Positions 37,422-46,066 of a stretch of 64,000 nt of DNA are shown here, one piece after another. This DNA is from Herpetosiphon geysericola. GTDB lineage: Bacteria; Chloroflexota; Chloroflexia; Chloroflexales; Herpetosiphonaceae. The position numbers were made by a program, and so were the translations under genes. The notes beneath the pieces are model-generated. The model did not search any database, was not told the origin of the DNA, and worked only from the letters and a program-made list of their open reading frames with translations. Position 1 is the stretch's first letter. Each line of letters starts with the position of its first letter. The stretch covers positions 1 through 64,000 of the forward strand of contig NZ_LGKP01000027.1 of the NCBI RefSeq assembly GCF_001306135.1, written 5' to 3'.

Positions 37422-37994
37422 ATGACTACGCAAGTTTCCAACCGTTTGACCCGCAGCGCTACCGACCGCCGTTTTGCTGGCGTTTGTGGTGGGATTGCAG
37501 AATATTTGGCCATCGATTCAATCTGGGTTCGTTTAGCTTTCGTCTTCTTAGTTTGGACTGGGATTAGCATTTTGCTCTACCCATTGTTGTGGTTCATTAT
37601 GCCTCGCGGCGCAGTGAGCTACTTGGCTCAATCAGGCCAAGTTATCCAACAACCAATCAACTATCAAGTTGCCCAAAGCGTTGGGGTTCAACCAAGCGTC
37701 AATGCTCGCTTCGACCCAATGACTGGCCAAGCAATCAAAGCTGAACCATATCGCTTCGACCCAGTGACTGGTCAACCAGTTGGTCAAAGCATTCCAGTTA
37801 GCAACCTTTCAACTCCAGTTGCCACGGTTAGCCCAGATGTGATCAAAGCTCGCCGCAACTTGTGGCTCAAGAGCGCCTTGGTTATCGGTGGCGCCTTGTT
37901 CCTGAGCAGCATCTTGGTCGACATCGCTCCAGTGCTGATTCCAGTTGGCTTGGTCGTTGCAGGCGTGTGGTTGATTCGCAACAACAAAATCTAA
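37422..37994 (+). CDS. PspC-domain membrane protein
   Basis: 190-residue protein. Residues 8-65 are a PspC domain: RSATDRRFAGVCGGIAEYL followed by WVRLAFVFLVWTGISILLYPLLWFIMPR. A hydrophilic linker with a repeated RFDP(M/V)TGQ motif at about 90-125 connects to two more hydrophobic segments at 145-188. PspC proteins sense envelope stress or regulate sigma and phage-shock proteins. AAGGAG lies 10 bases before the ATG and a strong terminator follows, so it is monocistronic. Confidence 0.85.
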   Translation: MTTQVSNRLTRSATDRRFAGVCGGIAEYLAIDSIWVRLAFVFLVWTGISILLYPLLWFIMPRGAVSYLAQSGQVIQQPINYQVAQSVGVQPSVNARFDPMTGQAIKAEPYRFDPVTGQPVGQSIPVSNLSTPVATVSPDVIKARRNLWLKSALVIGGALFLSSILVDIAPVLIPVGLVVAGVWLIRNNKI

Positions 37995-38006
37995 TTCAAA
38001 CACCCT

Positions 38007-38043
38007 AACCGCCCTTGGTGCTTCGCACTGAGGGCGGTTTTTT
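38007..38043 (+). terminator. Rho-independent terminator of the PspC gene
   Basis: AACCGCCCT / AGGGCGGTT with a loop including GGTGCTTCGCAC (itself GTGC-TTC-GCAC), followed by TTTTTTG. Confidence 0.92.
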
Positions 38044-38151
38044 GTTGTTCATACATGGCAACGATTGAATGCTTGACGCAGCTAGGCTATGCTATGATAG
38101 CATTCAGCACAGTGCTTTCGACTTTCTTGTGTTTTGGAGGATCACCGACTC

Positions 38152-38568
38152 ATGTCCAGTTTTCTGCTAAACGCTCACTCTGGTTGGCGTTGGATTGTTA
38201 TGTTGGCGATTGTGGTTGCCGTTGGCTATGGTTTGTGGGGTTGGCTCACCAAACAATCATGGAACGACACCGCGCGCAAAATTATGTTGTTCACCACAAT
38301 TGCAATTGATATTCAGTTGCTGCTTGGCTTAGCCTTGTATGTTGTCAACAAATCGTGGAGCCAACTCAATCCTGCGACGGTGCGCTTTGAACACCCAACA
38401 GTGATGGTACTGGCCTTGGGATTGGCCCATGTGGTTAATACCAAAGTCAAACGCGGCGAAATTCCAGCCGCCCGCTATCGCTTGATGGCGCTCGGCACAA
38501 TTGCAGTTTTGGTGTTAATTGTGGTTGGGATTATGCGCTTGCCAGGCAATCGTTTGTTCGGCATGTAG
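38152..38568 (+). CDS. Four-helix membrane protein (cytochrome b-like hypothetical)
   Basis: 138-residue protein with four hydrophobic helices at about 11-33, 45-70, 85-105 and 112-132. Conserved-looking His residues lie in LLNAHSGWRW at the start, FEHPTVM near 80 and GLAHVV near 92, a layout reminiscent of small proteins annotated as cytochrome b-like in other bacteria. Heme binding is not demonstrated. GGAGG lies 10 bases before the ATG; a terminator follows. Confidence 0.75.
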   Translation: MSSFLLNAHSGWRWIVMLAIVVAVGYGLWGWLTKQSWNDTARKIMLFTTIAIDIQLLLGLALYVVNKSWSQLNPATVRFEHPTVMVLALGLAHVVNTKVKRGEIPAARYRLMALGTIAVLVLIVVGIMRLPGNRLFGM

Positions 38569-38596
38569 TAATCCACAAAGAACCATTAAAACCAAT

Positions 38597-38632
38597 GCCC
38601 TGCCGAGTGTGCCAACTCAGCAGGGCTTTTTT
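38597..38632 (+). terminator. Rho-independent terminator
   Basis: GCCCTGC-x-GAGT / ACTC-x-GCAGGGC stem with a 6-base loop, followed by TTTTTTG, about 30 bases after the four-helix protein gene. Confidence 0.88.
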
Positions 38633-38730
38633 GTACGTTTAGCTAATTTATCAAATGCAATACGGCAAAAATCATACTCATCGCAAGTGAAGCCTACGCT
38701 AATTTTTTATACAGCGCAGAACCGTCATAG

Positions 38731-38877
38731 CTAGCTTGCAAGCCTAATAGAACAAAAAAGCCACCCAAAACCTGCTTGTAACCAGCCATCTTCAGCACTA
38801 AATGCAGCCATCAAACTAATAATCCAGTTAAGCCCACCAGCAACGACCGCGAGTATGCGTGTTTCATTGGTTTGCAT
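38731..38877 (-). CDS. Possible small membrane protein
   Basis: 48-residue frame with two hydrophobic stretches (ILAVVAGGLNWIISLMAAF and LQAGFGWLFCSI) separated by AEDG. The composition looks protein-like rather than random, but no convincing ribosome site is seen before the ATG at 38877, so it may be spurious. Confidence 0.3.
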   Translation of the reverse strand: MQTNETRILAVVAGGLNWIISLMAAFSAEDGWLQAGFGWLFCSIRLAS

Positions 38878-38950
38878 AAAGCATCGCTCATTCACCAAAG
38901 TATATTCAAATCCAATCAATTCTATGCTACGAGCCACATTGCCGCATGGT

Positions 38951-40738
38951 TCAGAGGCTCAGGGGGTGGCTGTGCAGCCACGAGCTAATGTCTGGCGCAG
39001 TCAGCGGGCGGCTAAAATGATAGCCTTGGCCATAATCACAGCCCAAATCGCGCAAAGTTGCCGCTTCTTCGATAGTTTCGATGCCTTCGGCAATCACATT
39101 CATGGCCAATTGCTGCGAAAGCATGATAATTGCGCGCACAATTTCGACGTTGCGACTGCCACCGCTCATAGCATTGATAAATGAGCGATCAACTTTGAGC
39201 GTATCTAAGGGGAAATGGTGTAAATAGCTCAATGACGAATAGCCAGTACCAAAATCATCAATCGCCAGCTTTACACCTAAATCTTTGATTGCATCCAATT
39301 GCGCCCGCGCCGATTCCAAGCCATGAATCACCATGCTTTCGGTAATTTCCAACTCCAATTGGGCTGGGGCAATCCCCGTGCGTTGAATAATCTCGCCAAG
39401 GGTTTGAATCAGCATGGGGCTGGCCAATTGACGCGCCGACAAATTGACCGAAAGCACTTGTAAGCCAGAGCGTGAATGATCAGCTTGCCAAGCCAAAAAT
39501 TGCCGACACGCAGTTTCGAGCGCCCAAAAGCCAATCGGCACAATTAAGCCGCTTTCCTCGGCCAAAGGAATAAAGTCGTTGGGCAAAATCATGCCACGCT
39601 GAGGGTGATGCCAACGCAACAAAGCTTCAACGCCAACCATCTGGCCAGTTGGCAAGGCCGTAATTGGCTGATAATGCAAAATCAATTCGTGGCGCTCCAA
39701 GGCTCCACGCAAATCAATTTCCAGTTGCCAACGCTCGGTTAGCGCCGCATGCAAAGCCCGATCAAACAAAAAGATTTGGCCAATGCCAGCAGTTTTGGCC
39801 TGATACATCGCCGTATCTGCTTCGCGCAAGAGAGTTTCGGCCTGGGCTTGACCATCGCCAAGGGTTACCCCAATGCCGAGCGAGGTATAAATTGGTTTAT
39901 CGGCCAACAGCATGGGCTGGCTAAATTGCTCTTGAATACGTTGAGCATGCTCCAGCGCTTGCTGGGCATGCTGAACCTGAGCCAGCACCACGACAAATTC
40001 ATCGCCGCCCAAACGAGCAGCCAAATCTGCTGGGCCAAGCGTTGCTTGCAGGCGTTGGGCAATCGTTTGCAGCGCCTGATCGCCCACATCGTAGCCCAAG
40101 GCATCATTGACCGCGCTAAATCGATCGACCTCGACGAACAACACCGCAAACTGCTGTTGATCAAGCTGGCGCTGAGCAATGAGGCGTTGTAGTTGAACGA
40201 CCAAGCTGTGGCGATTGGGCAAGCCAGTCAGCCAATCGATTGTTGGTGGCGTTCGATCAAGCGCAACTGCGTTAAGCTCGCGGCAACTGATAATCCAATA
40301 GCGCCCAACTTGATGCCAGCACGATTCTAAAGGTTGCCATGAGCCATCGGCATGGCGATAGCGCAAGGGTTGCCATTGAATATGGCTGGTTGGCTGATGC
40401 AGGGCTTGCTGAAAATGGTGGTATGAATCGGGATGCAAAAGTTGGGCGAATGCTGTGCCATTGAGTGATAAATCGGAGTAGCCAAGCTGTTGGTTCAGGG
40501 TTGGGCTGATTGAAACAAGCCTGGAATGCTGATCGATGATCAGGGTTTGTTGACTCTGCGGCCAGTGCCATAAGCTCAATTGGCTGCTAATTTGCAGCGC
40601 AGTGCGCCGACGCAGCCAACGCCAGCAAACCCAAACCCCCAACCAGCATACGAGGCCGATCAAGATCAATTCGGTTGGCAAGAAGGCCGCTTGGACAGTC
40701 GAATCGGGCAATCGGATGGTGGGTGTTTGAACACTCAT
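38951..40738 (-). CDS. PAS-GGDEF-EAL cyclic-di-GMP signalling protein
   Basis: 595-residue membrane-anchored protein. One transmembrane segment at about 20-40, a PAS domain at about 65-165, a diguanylate cyclase domain at about 175-325 with an intact GGDEF site (ARLGGDEFVVVL), and a phosphodiesterase domain at about 340-590 with EALLRW, ELEITESM and DDFGTGYSSLSYL present. Both catalytic signatures are intact, so it may be bifunctional. The inhibitory RxxD site five residues before GGDEF reads GPAD and is lost, so product feedback is probably weak. Monocistronic; its PAS ligand is unknown. Confidence 0.92.
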   Translation of the reverse strand: MSVQTPTIRLPDSTVQAAFLPTELILIGLVCWLGVWVCWRWLRRRTALQISSQLSLWHWPQSQQTLIIDQHSRLVSISPTLNQQLGYSDLSLNGTAFAQLLHPDSYHHFQQALHQPTSHIQWQPLRYRHADGSWQPLESCWHQVGRYWIISCRELNAVALDRTPPTIDWLTGLPNRHSLVVQLQRLIAQRQLDQQQFAVLFVEVDRFSAVNDALGYDVGDQALQTIAQRLQATLGPADLAARLGGDEFVVVLAQVQHAQQALEHAQRIQEQFSQPMLLADKPIYTSLGIGVTLGDGQAQAETLLREADTAMYQAKTAGIGQIFLFDRALHAALTERWQLEIDLRGALERHELILHYQPITALPTGQMVGVEALLRWHHPQRGMILPNDFIPLAEESGLIVPIGFWALETACRQFLAWQADHSRSGLQVLSVNLSARQLASPMLIQTLGEIIQRTGIAPAQLELEITESMVIHGLESARAQLDAIKDLGVKLAIDDFGTGYSSLSYLHHFPLDTLKVDRSFINAMSGGSRNVEIVRAIIMLSQQLAMNVIAEGIETIEEAATLRDLGCDYGQGYHFSRPLTAPDISSWLHSHPLSL

Positions 40739-40904
40739 GACACCTGCGTGAATCAGCCTAAACCTGCGGTCAGGGCAAATTTAGACATTGGGAACTCAGA
40801 GAATTACATCCTACCTGAGTTCGTAGCTTTGTCGAGTAGGAGTTTTCCAACTTCTACAGGCGGTTTTTTGCTCACCGTATGCACTCTAATTGCCCCTTCA
40901 TGGT

Positions 40905-42029
40905 TCACTCGTTACTGGGAGGAACAGGGGAATCAGGGCTACGAACTTTGTCGAGAATTTGGTCGAGCCGTTCGCGGCTATCGCTAATTTTCAGCACTTC
41001 GCGGAGCATTGGCCACAACGGGCTAACCGCGAGCGCTGGTTCATCGGCCTTGCCATTAAACACCGCTTCGGCCAAATTGGAATGGCGGCTGGCCAACAAT
41101 TCACGGCCTTTGATTTGATCGATAAAGGCTTGGTGTTTGAGCATCAAAGCTGCAACATTATTCGGTGATAAATGGTCGCGATACAGCGCTAATGGCGCCC
41201 GTGGGTTCAGATCCATTTCTTCAAAACGACCCAAAATATCGCGGTGCATTTCGCGGCGATACTCAAGGCTGGGCTGCATCTCTTTGCCATACAATTCGCG
41301 ATAATAGGAAGCGGGATAATTGCCCAAGCGCGAAAGCAGGTCGGCCATGCGTTGGCGATGGCGTTCGTTTGGCTGCCACAAATATTCCCAAAGCACAAAA
41401 TCTGGCTGCACATTGGCAATCGCATTCAAGGTCATTGGCAATTGGCGATCAGTATCAGTCAAATAGGGAATGACTGGCAACATTGCCACGCCGGTGGGAA
41501 TTCCTGCCCGTTTGAGCGTATTCAGCGCTTCTAAACGAGCAGAAGGCGGGGCCACTTTGCCCTCTAATTTTTCTGAAAGCAAGGGATCGATGGTGGGAAT
41601 GCTCATCACCACAATCGCCAAGCCCTGCTCATTCATGCGTTGCAAAAGAGTCAAATCATCCATCACAGCCAAACTTTTGGTCAAAATCAAGACTGGTTGT
41701 TTGGCAACCTGGCACGCCTGCAACATCTGGCGGGTCAGGCGATAGGTTTTTTCTGCAGGTTGATAGGCATCGCCAAGGCTAAATGCCACAAGATCACCGC
41801 GCGAAATTGTGCTCAATTGCTCTGCAAAGCGGTCGGGCAAATCCACATTAGCGCGGATAACCTCGTTGAATGGCCGCTGACTGAACGACCAGCCATCGCA
41901 ATAGGCACACCCAAATTCGCAGCCCACATATGGACCAACTTGATAGGTCGAGAGAAAAAATTCATTAATTGTAGGGCGACGAGGTGCAAGCGCTGGCCCA
42001 CCAGGCCGCTCTTCAACATAATAGGCCAT
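40905..42029 (-). CDS. Radical SAM protein, spore-photoproduct-lyase-like
   Basis: 374-residue radical SAM enzyme with the cluster-binding motif C-x3-C-x2-C in VGCEFGCAYCDG at about residues 36-47. The arrangement of the surrounding NEFF...TYQVGPY and the following FSLGDAYQPAEKTYRLTR, LILTKS and VVMSIPTIDP stretches follow the SPL family, which includes DNA photoproduct lyases and uncharacterised relatives in non-sporulating bacteria. No sporulation genes are nearby. The substrate is unknown. A GGAG site lies upstream of the ATG. Confidence 0.85.
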   Translation of the reverse strand: MAYYVEERPGGPALAPRRPTINEFFLSTYQVGPYVGCEFGCAYCDGWSFSQRPFNEVIRANVDLPDRFAEQLSTISRGDLVAFSLGDAYQPAEKTYRLTRQMLQACQVAKQPVLILTKSLAVMDDLTLLQRMNEQGLAIVVMSIPTIDPLLSEKLEGKVAPPSARLEALNTLKRAGIPTGVAMLPVIPYLTDTDRQLPMTLNAIANVQPDFVLWEYLWQPNERHRQRMADLLSRLGNYPASYYRELYGKEMQPSLEYRREMHRDILGRFEEMDLNPRAPLALYRDHLSPNNVAALMLKHQAFIDQIKGRELLASRHSNLAEAVFNGKADEPALAVSPLWPMLREVLKISDSRERLDQILDKVRSPDSPVPPSNE

Positions 42030-42263
42030 TAGTCGACTCCATGGTGTAGTTATTCTTGCGCATTATACCCAAACTTTGGCCATGTGAATTGCAGTTGCTC
42101 GGGCCAGCAACTCGTGGAGCGTAACCTGCTCATGGCGTGGCTCGTACTAAAGGACGAGGGCACGTTGCAGATTTTACAGCTCAAGTTCGCCCCTGATTCG
42201 GATGTACAATCCAAATCACTGATTTATAGTAGATATTAGGCAGTATGCTGATTGGAGAATCCA

Positions 42264-42734
42264 ATGCTTCAAGCGCGATATAGTTCTTGGACTGGGCGAA
42301 AACTTGAAATTCATAGCCCTTATCACGCCCCATTCGAGGTTGAATTTAGGGGTTGGCGCAACACTGTCCAATGGCAAATTGGCGCGAATTTCTATAGTCT
42401 TGAAAATCCAAAAGGCAAGGGCTATCCCATTACGATCACAATCAATGGGCAAGAATTAATGCGAATTGAGCGCTTTGGGTTTTGGAAACCAATTCTCGAA
42501 GGCCACTATGCAAACCAACCGTTACGCTTTGAACGGCCATCGGCCTGGAAAAGTACCTATCAGGTGTATTTGAATTATCAGATTGTTGGCGAAGTTAAAA
42601 CCGAAGGTTTTTGGAATCGGGCTATGATTGCTAATTTTCATGATTCACAGCCTTTTGATTTGCAACTTGGCTGTTTATTATTTGCAATAACGACCTGGCG
42701 ACGTGAGGCGGCGAGTGCAGCAGCAGCATCGTAA
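42264..42734 (+). CDS. LURP-one/tubby-like hypothetical protein
   Basis: 156-residue soluble protein of alternating beta strands with repeated patterns (ARYSSWTGRKLEI, RIERFGFWKPILEGHY, VGEVKTEGFWNRAMI), as in the LURP-one/tubby-C-terminal-like fold that binds membrane lipids. A single C-terminal hydrophobic LGCLLFAITTW may help membrane contact. The ATG at 42264 has GGAGA six bases upstream. It overlaps the histidine kinase gene by 20-32 bases, implying translational coupling with the two-component system. Confidence 0.65.
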   Translation: MLQARYSSWTGRKLEIHSPYHAPFEVEFRGWRNTVQWQIGANFYSLENPKGKGYPITITINGQELMRIERFGFWKPILEGHYANQPLRFERPSAWKSTYQVYLNYQIVGEVKTEGFWNRAMIANFHDSQPFDLQLGCLLFAITTWRREAASAAAAS

Positions 42735-44358
42735 ATTAAGCTTACGCCAACGCTTGCGCCAACGGTTTGGCACGCTACGCTGGAAACTCACATGGTCATA
42801 TGTGTGGATCAGCGTAGCGCTGACCTTGTTGATCAATACCTTAGCGTTTCTTGTTGTCATGGGCGCTGCACCCCCGCTCAATGCACCTACCCTCCTCAGC
42901 GCAGCCCAAAATCATGCTGCCGAATTTAGCACGTTGCTGCAAGAGCCAACCGATTCGCGCACAATTCAACAAATCTTGCGCTATCGTTTTGGTTCGTTAC
43001 GTGGTCAGTTTTTGCAAAATAATCTGGAATTGGCAATTAGCAATACGGTTAATAATACGCCCAGCGATCTTGCGCAAGAGCTTATTTTGATGCCTGCCGA
43101 GGCCTTTACCCCAGAGGCAACCAATGATTTCAGCCAAAGTTATCATTTGCTGCTGCTCGATGCCAAGGGCACGGTGCTTGGCGGCACGTTTCCCAGCTAT
43201 AGCCCTGCTAGCCAACCATGGAACGATTCGGTAGTTGGTAATGATCGGCGGGTTGTGCAGGCAGCACTGGCTGGCAGCGACGAGATTGATCAACTGACTT
43301 GGACGTATGACAAATATTTAGTGATTGCAACGCCAATCCGCGACCAAGCCAACCAGGTTATTGGCGCATTGTATGTTCGTTCGCGGTCCCTTAGCCAAAA
43401 TCAAGCGATTGTTGCCTTGCTGATGGTTATTATTTTTATGATTAGTTCGGTTGTTTCGCTGATTGCCAATGCACTGATTGGGATGGTCTATGGCTGGTTT
43501 GTGGCGCGTAATTTTGTGCGCCGCTTGGTGCAGCTTACCAAAGCCACCGATAGTTTGGCCACTGGCAACTTGAGTGTACGGGTCAACGACACGGCGAGTG
43601 ATGAAATTGGCCAATTAGCCCGCCGCTTTGATAGCATGGCCCAAGAGCTTGAATCGAATGTCAAAATGTTACGCCAACTTGCCGATCGTAATGCGGCCTT
43701 GGTGGAGCAAGCAGGCCAATTAGCAATTGTCGAGGAGCGCAATCGGCTTGCCCGCGATTTGCACGATAGCGTCAGCCAAGAGCTATTTAGCGTAACGATG
43801 TTGGCGGCGGCAGCGCGCAATTTATTGCCAGCCCAGCCAGATAAAGCCCGCAGCCAAGTTGAACAACTCAGCCAAATGGCCCAACGGGCCTTGCACGAAA
43901 CCAGAGGCTTGATCTTCGCCCTGCGGCCAGCAGCGCTTGGCGATCAAGGGTTAGTTCCAGCCTTACGGCAACTCGTCGAAGAGGCTGCTCGACGCCAAGG
44001 GCTGCAAATTCAGCTCAACATCAACGGCGAACGGCGCATTCCCTTAGATCACGAGCAAGCGTTATACCGAATCTGTCAAGAAGCGTTGGCTAACATTACC
44101 AAGCATAGCGGGGTTAATAGCGCCAGCGTTAACCTCGAATACGAGGCCCAGCACACCATTTTAGAAGTGAGCGACCGTGGCCGTGGCTTTGATGTGCAGC
44201 AGCCACGCAACTCGCACTCGCTTGGCTTAATTAGCATTCAGGAGCGTGCCAATGCAGTTGGCGGCACAGTCGAAGTAACCGCCGCTCCGGGCCAAGGTAC
44301 AAGCCTGCGCATCGTTGTACCACGCAGCCAAACCGGGCTTCTGGTGGAGCCACGTTAA
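42703..44358 (+). CDS. NarL-type sensor histidine kinase
   Basis: 551-residue membrane kinase. Two transmembrane helices at about 30-52 and 232-265 flank an extracytoplasmic sensor region of about 180 residues; HAMP at about 268-320; HisKA_3 dimerisation domain with H354 in LARDLHDSVSQELF; HATPase at about 440-545 with EALANITKHS (N box), DRGRGFD and GLISIQERA (G boxes). It phosphorylates the LuxR-type regulator that follows. The start is GTG 42703; a GTG at 42715 with GAGG six bases upstream is equally possible. The downstream ABC exporter suggests a LiaRS/BceRS-like response to cell-envelope stress. Confidence 0.92.
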   Translation: MRRRVQQQHRKLSLRQRLRQRFGTLRWKLTWSYVWISVALTLLINTLAFLVVMGAAPPLNAPTLLSAAQNHAAEFSTLLQEPTDSRTIQQILRYRFGSLRGQFLQNNLELAISNTVNNTPSDLAQELILMPAEAFTPEATNDFSQSYHLLLLDAKGTVLGGTFPSYSPASQPWNDSVVGNDRRVVQAALAGSDEIDQLTWTYDKYLVIATPIRDQANQVIGALYVRSRSLSQNQAIVALLMVIIFMISSVVSLIANALIGMVYGWFVARNFVRRLVQLTKATDSLATGNLSVRVNDTASDEIGQLARRFDSMAQELESNVKMLRQLADRNAALVEQAGQLAIVEERNRLARDLHDSVSQELFSVTMLAAAARNLLPAQPDKARSQVEQLSQMAQRALHETRGLIFALRPAALGDQGLVPALRQLVEEAARRQGLQIQLNINGERRIPLDHEQALYRICQEALANITKHSGVNSASVNLEYEAQHTILEVSDRGRGFDVQQPRNSHSLGLISIQERANAVGGTVEVTAAPGQGTSLRIVVPRSQTGLLVEPR

Positions 44359-44377
44359 TAGCACGAAGGGACGGAGC

Positions 44378-45037
44378 ATGCACGAGCAAATACGGGTTGT
44401 TTTAGTTGATGATCATGTGGTGGTACGGGTTGGCTTGCGCGCCTTCTTGGATACCCAGCCCGACATTGAGATTGTGGGCGAGGCCGCTTCTGGCGAGGAA
44501 GGCGTTCAGGTTGTCAGCCACGTTTTGCCCGACGTGGTGTTGATGGATTTGCTGATGCCTGGTATCGACGGCGTGGAAGCAACCCGCCAAGTGCGTGGCG
44601 CCTCGCCATCGACCCAAGTAATTGTGCTCACATCGTATAGCGAAGATGAGCGGATTTTTCCGGCAATCAAGGCAGGGGCGCTCTCGTATTTGCTCAAAGA
44701 TGTTGGGCCTGATGCCTTGGTCGCGGCCATTCGGGCAGCGCGACGCGGAGAAGCGACCTTGCATCCAATGGTTGCCTCGCGCTTAATGACCGAACTCACC
44801 AGCTCGCGACGCTCGCCATTGGATACCCTAACCGAACGCGAACGCGAGGTATTGACGTGCATTGCCCGTGGCATGAGCAATGCTGAAATTGCCGATCATT
44901 TGGTCATTGGCGAGCGTACGGTTAAAACTCACGTCAGCAATATTTTATCCAAGTTACATTTGCAAGATCGGACTCAAGCGGCAATCATGGCCTTGCGTGA
45001 ACGCCTTGTTCCGCTTGATGATGAACAAAATAAATAA
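44378..45037 (+). CDS. NarL/FixJ-family response regulator
   Basis: 219-residue DNA-binding regulator, partner of the kinase upstream (19-base gap). The receiver domain has D11/D12, phospho-acceptor D57 in VVLMDLLMP, T85 and K107. The C-terminal LuxR HTH covers about 145-210 (LTEREREVLTCIARGMSNAEIA). The ATG at 44378 is preceded by AAGGGA and GGAG; a longer reading would begin inside the kinase gene. It probably controls the ABC exporter genes downstream, perhaps through the inverted repeat at 45058-45078. Confidence 0.92.
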   Translation: MHEQIRVVLVDDHVVVRVGLRAFLDTQPDIEIVGEAASGEEGVQVVSHVLPDVVLMDLLMPGIDGVEATRQVRGASPSTQVIVLTSYSEDERIFPAIKAGALSYLLKDVGPDALVAAIRAARRGEATLHPMVASRLMTELTSSRRSPLDTLTEREREVLTCIARGMSNAEIADHLVIGERTVKTHVSNILSKLHLQDRTQAAIMALRERLVPLDDEQNK

Positions 45038-45057
45038 TAACTGCAACATTTAGCCCA

Positions 45058-45078
45058 ATGTTAACGTTATACTAACAT
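45058..45078 (+). promoter_or_regulatory. Inverted repeat upstream of the ABC exporter
   Basis: ATGTTA-N9-TAACAT in the 64-base gap between the response-regulator and ABC-ATPase genes, overlapping a possible -10 box TATACT. Symmetry and position suit an operator for the LuxR-type regulator. Inferred from position and symmetry only. Confidence 0.35.
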
Positions 45079-45101
45079 CGCAGCCTATAGAGGAGCATTC
45101 T

Positions 45102-46064
45102 ATGAGTGGAATCGCAATTACCGCTGAAGGATTGACGAAAGTCTATAAAAATGTCCCAGCAGTTAATAATTTAAGTTTATATATTCCAGAAGGTACGATT
45201 TATGGTTTCTTAGGCCCTAATGGTGCAGGTAAAACCACCACTATCCGTATGTTATTGGGGCTCATCCGACCAACAGCGGGCAAAGCAACAGTTTTCGGTC
45301 ATGATATTTTACATGCTCGCCAAAACATTGCACCATATGTTGGAGCAATTGTTGAATCGCCAGCATTTTATACATTTATGTCGGGTTTAGAAAATTTACG
45401 TCTTTTAGCCCGCTCTGGTGGTCATGATTTACCCCAAGCCCGCTTTGATGAATTAATTGAATTTGTGGGTTTGCGTGGCCGCGAAAAAGATAAAGTTAAA
45501 ACCTATTCGTTGGGGATGAAGCAACGGCTTGGCGTGGCAGCAACTCTGCTCAACGACCCCAAACTGGTGTTTCTCGATGAGCCAACCAACGGGCTTGACC
45601 CTGCTGGAACGGTCGAAATGCGCAATTTGATTTTGCGCATGGGCCAAGAAGGCCGTACGGTTTTCCTTTCGAGCCACTTGTTGTTTGAAGTAGAACAAGT
45701 TTGCTCGAATGTGGCAATTATTCAAAAAGGTGTAACGATCAAACAAGGTCGGGTACGCGATTTGCTGGCTGCTGAAGGCGGCCCAGGCTATGCAATCGAG
45801 GCTGCGCCATTTGAAAAAGCCATGGCGATTTTGCAAGAAATTCCCGAATTAAAAGCCACCAGCTTTGACCAACACTGGATTAATATCAACGCCGAACCGC
45901 AGGATGTGCCACAAGTGATGCGCAAATTGGTGCAAGCTGATGTTGATGTGTTCCAAGTGGTGGTGCGCCAACGCTCGCTCGAATCGTTGTTCTTGGAAAT
46001 TACTGGTAACGGTGGCGCAGCTGCGCAACAACCGTTGGCTGAAGTTGTGGTAGGGGGTCGCTAA
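45102..46064 (+). CDS. ABC exporter ATP-binding protein (BcrA/NatA-like)
   Basis: 320-residue ATPase of the ABC-2 type. Walker A GPNGAGKT lies near 38-45, signature YSLGMKQR near 137, Walker B KLVFLDEP near 155, and the switch His in LSSHLL near 192. The C-terminal 90 residues are the usual short regulatory tail. GAGGAG precedes the ATG. With the permease 2 bases downstream it should form an exporter for a peptide, antibiotic or lipid; the kinase-regulator pair upstream supports a self-resistance or envelope-stress role. Confidence 0.9.
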   Translation: MSGIAITAEGLTKVYKNVPAVNNLSLYIPEGTIYGFLGPNGAGKTTTIRMLLGLIRPTAGKATVFGHDILHARQNIAPYVGAIVESPAFYTFMSGLENLRLLARSGGHDLPQARFDELIEFVGLRGREKDKVKTYSLGMKQRLGVAATLLNDPKLVFLDEPTNGLDPAGTVEMRNLILRMGQEGRTVFLSSHLLFEVEQVCSNVAIIQKGVTIKQGRVRDLLAAEGGPGYAIEAAPFEKAMAILQEIPELKATSFDQHWININAEPQDVPQVMRKLVQADVDVFQVVVRQRSLESLFLEITGNGGAAAQQPLAEVVVGGR

Positions 46065-46066
46065 TA

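Noticed and set aside
40580-40987. Open frame on + across the start of the GGDEF-EAL gene
   Set aside because: Antisense shadow of 38951-40738 with no ribosome site and low-complexity Asn/Pro/Gln content at its start.
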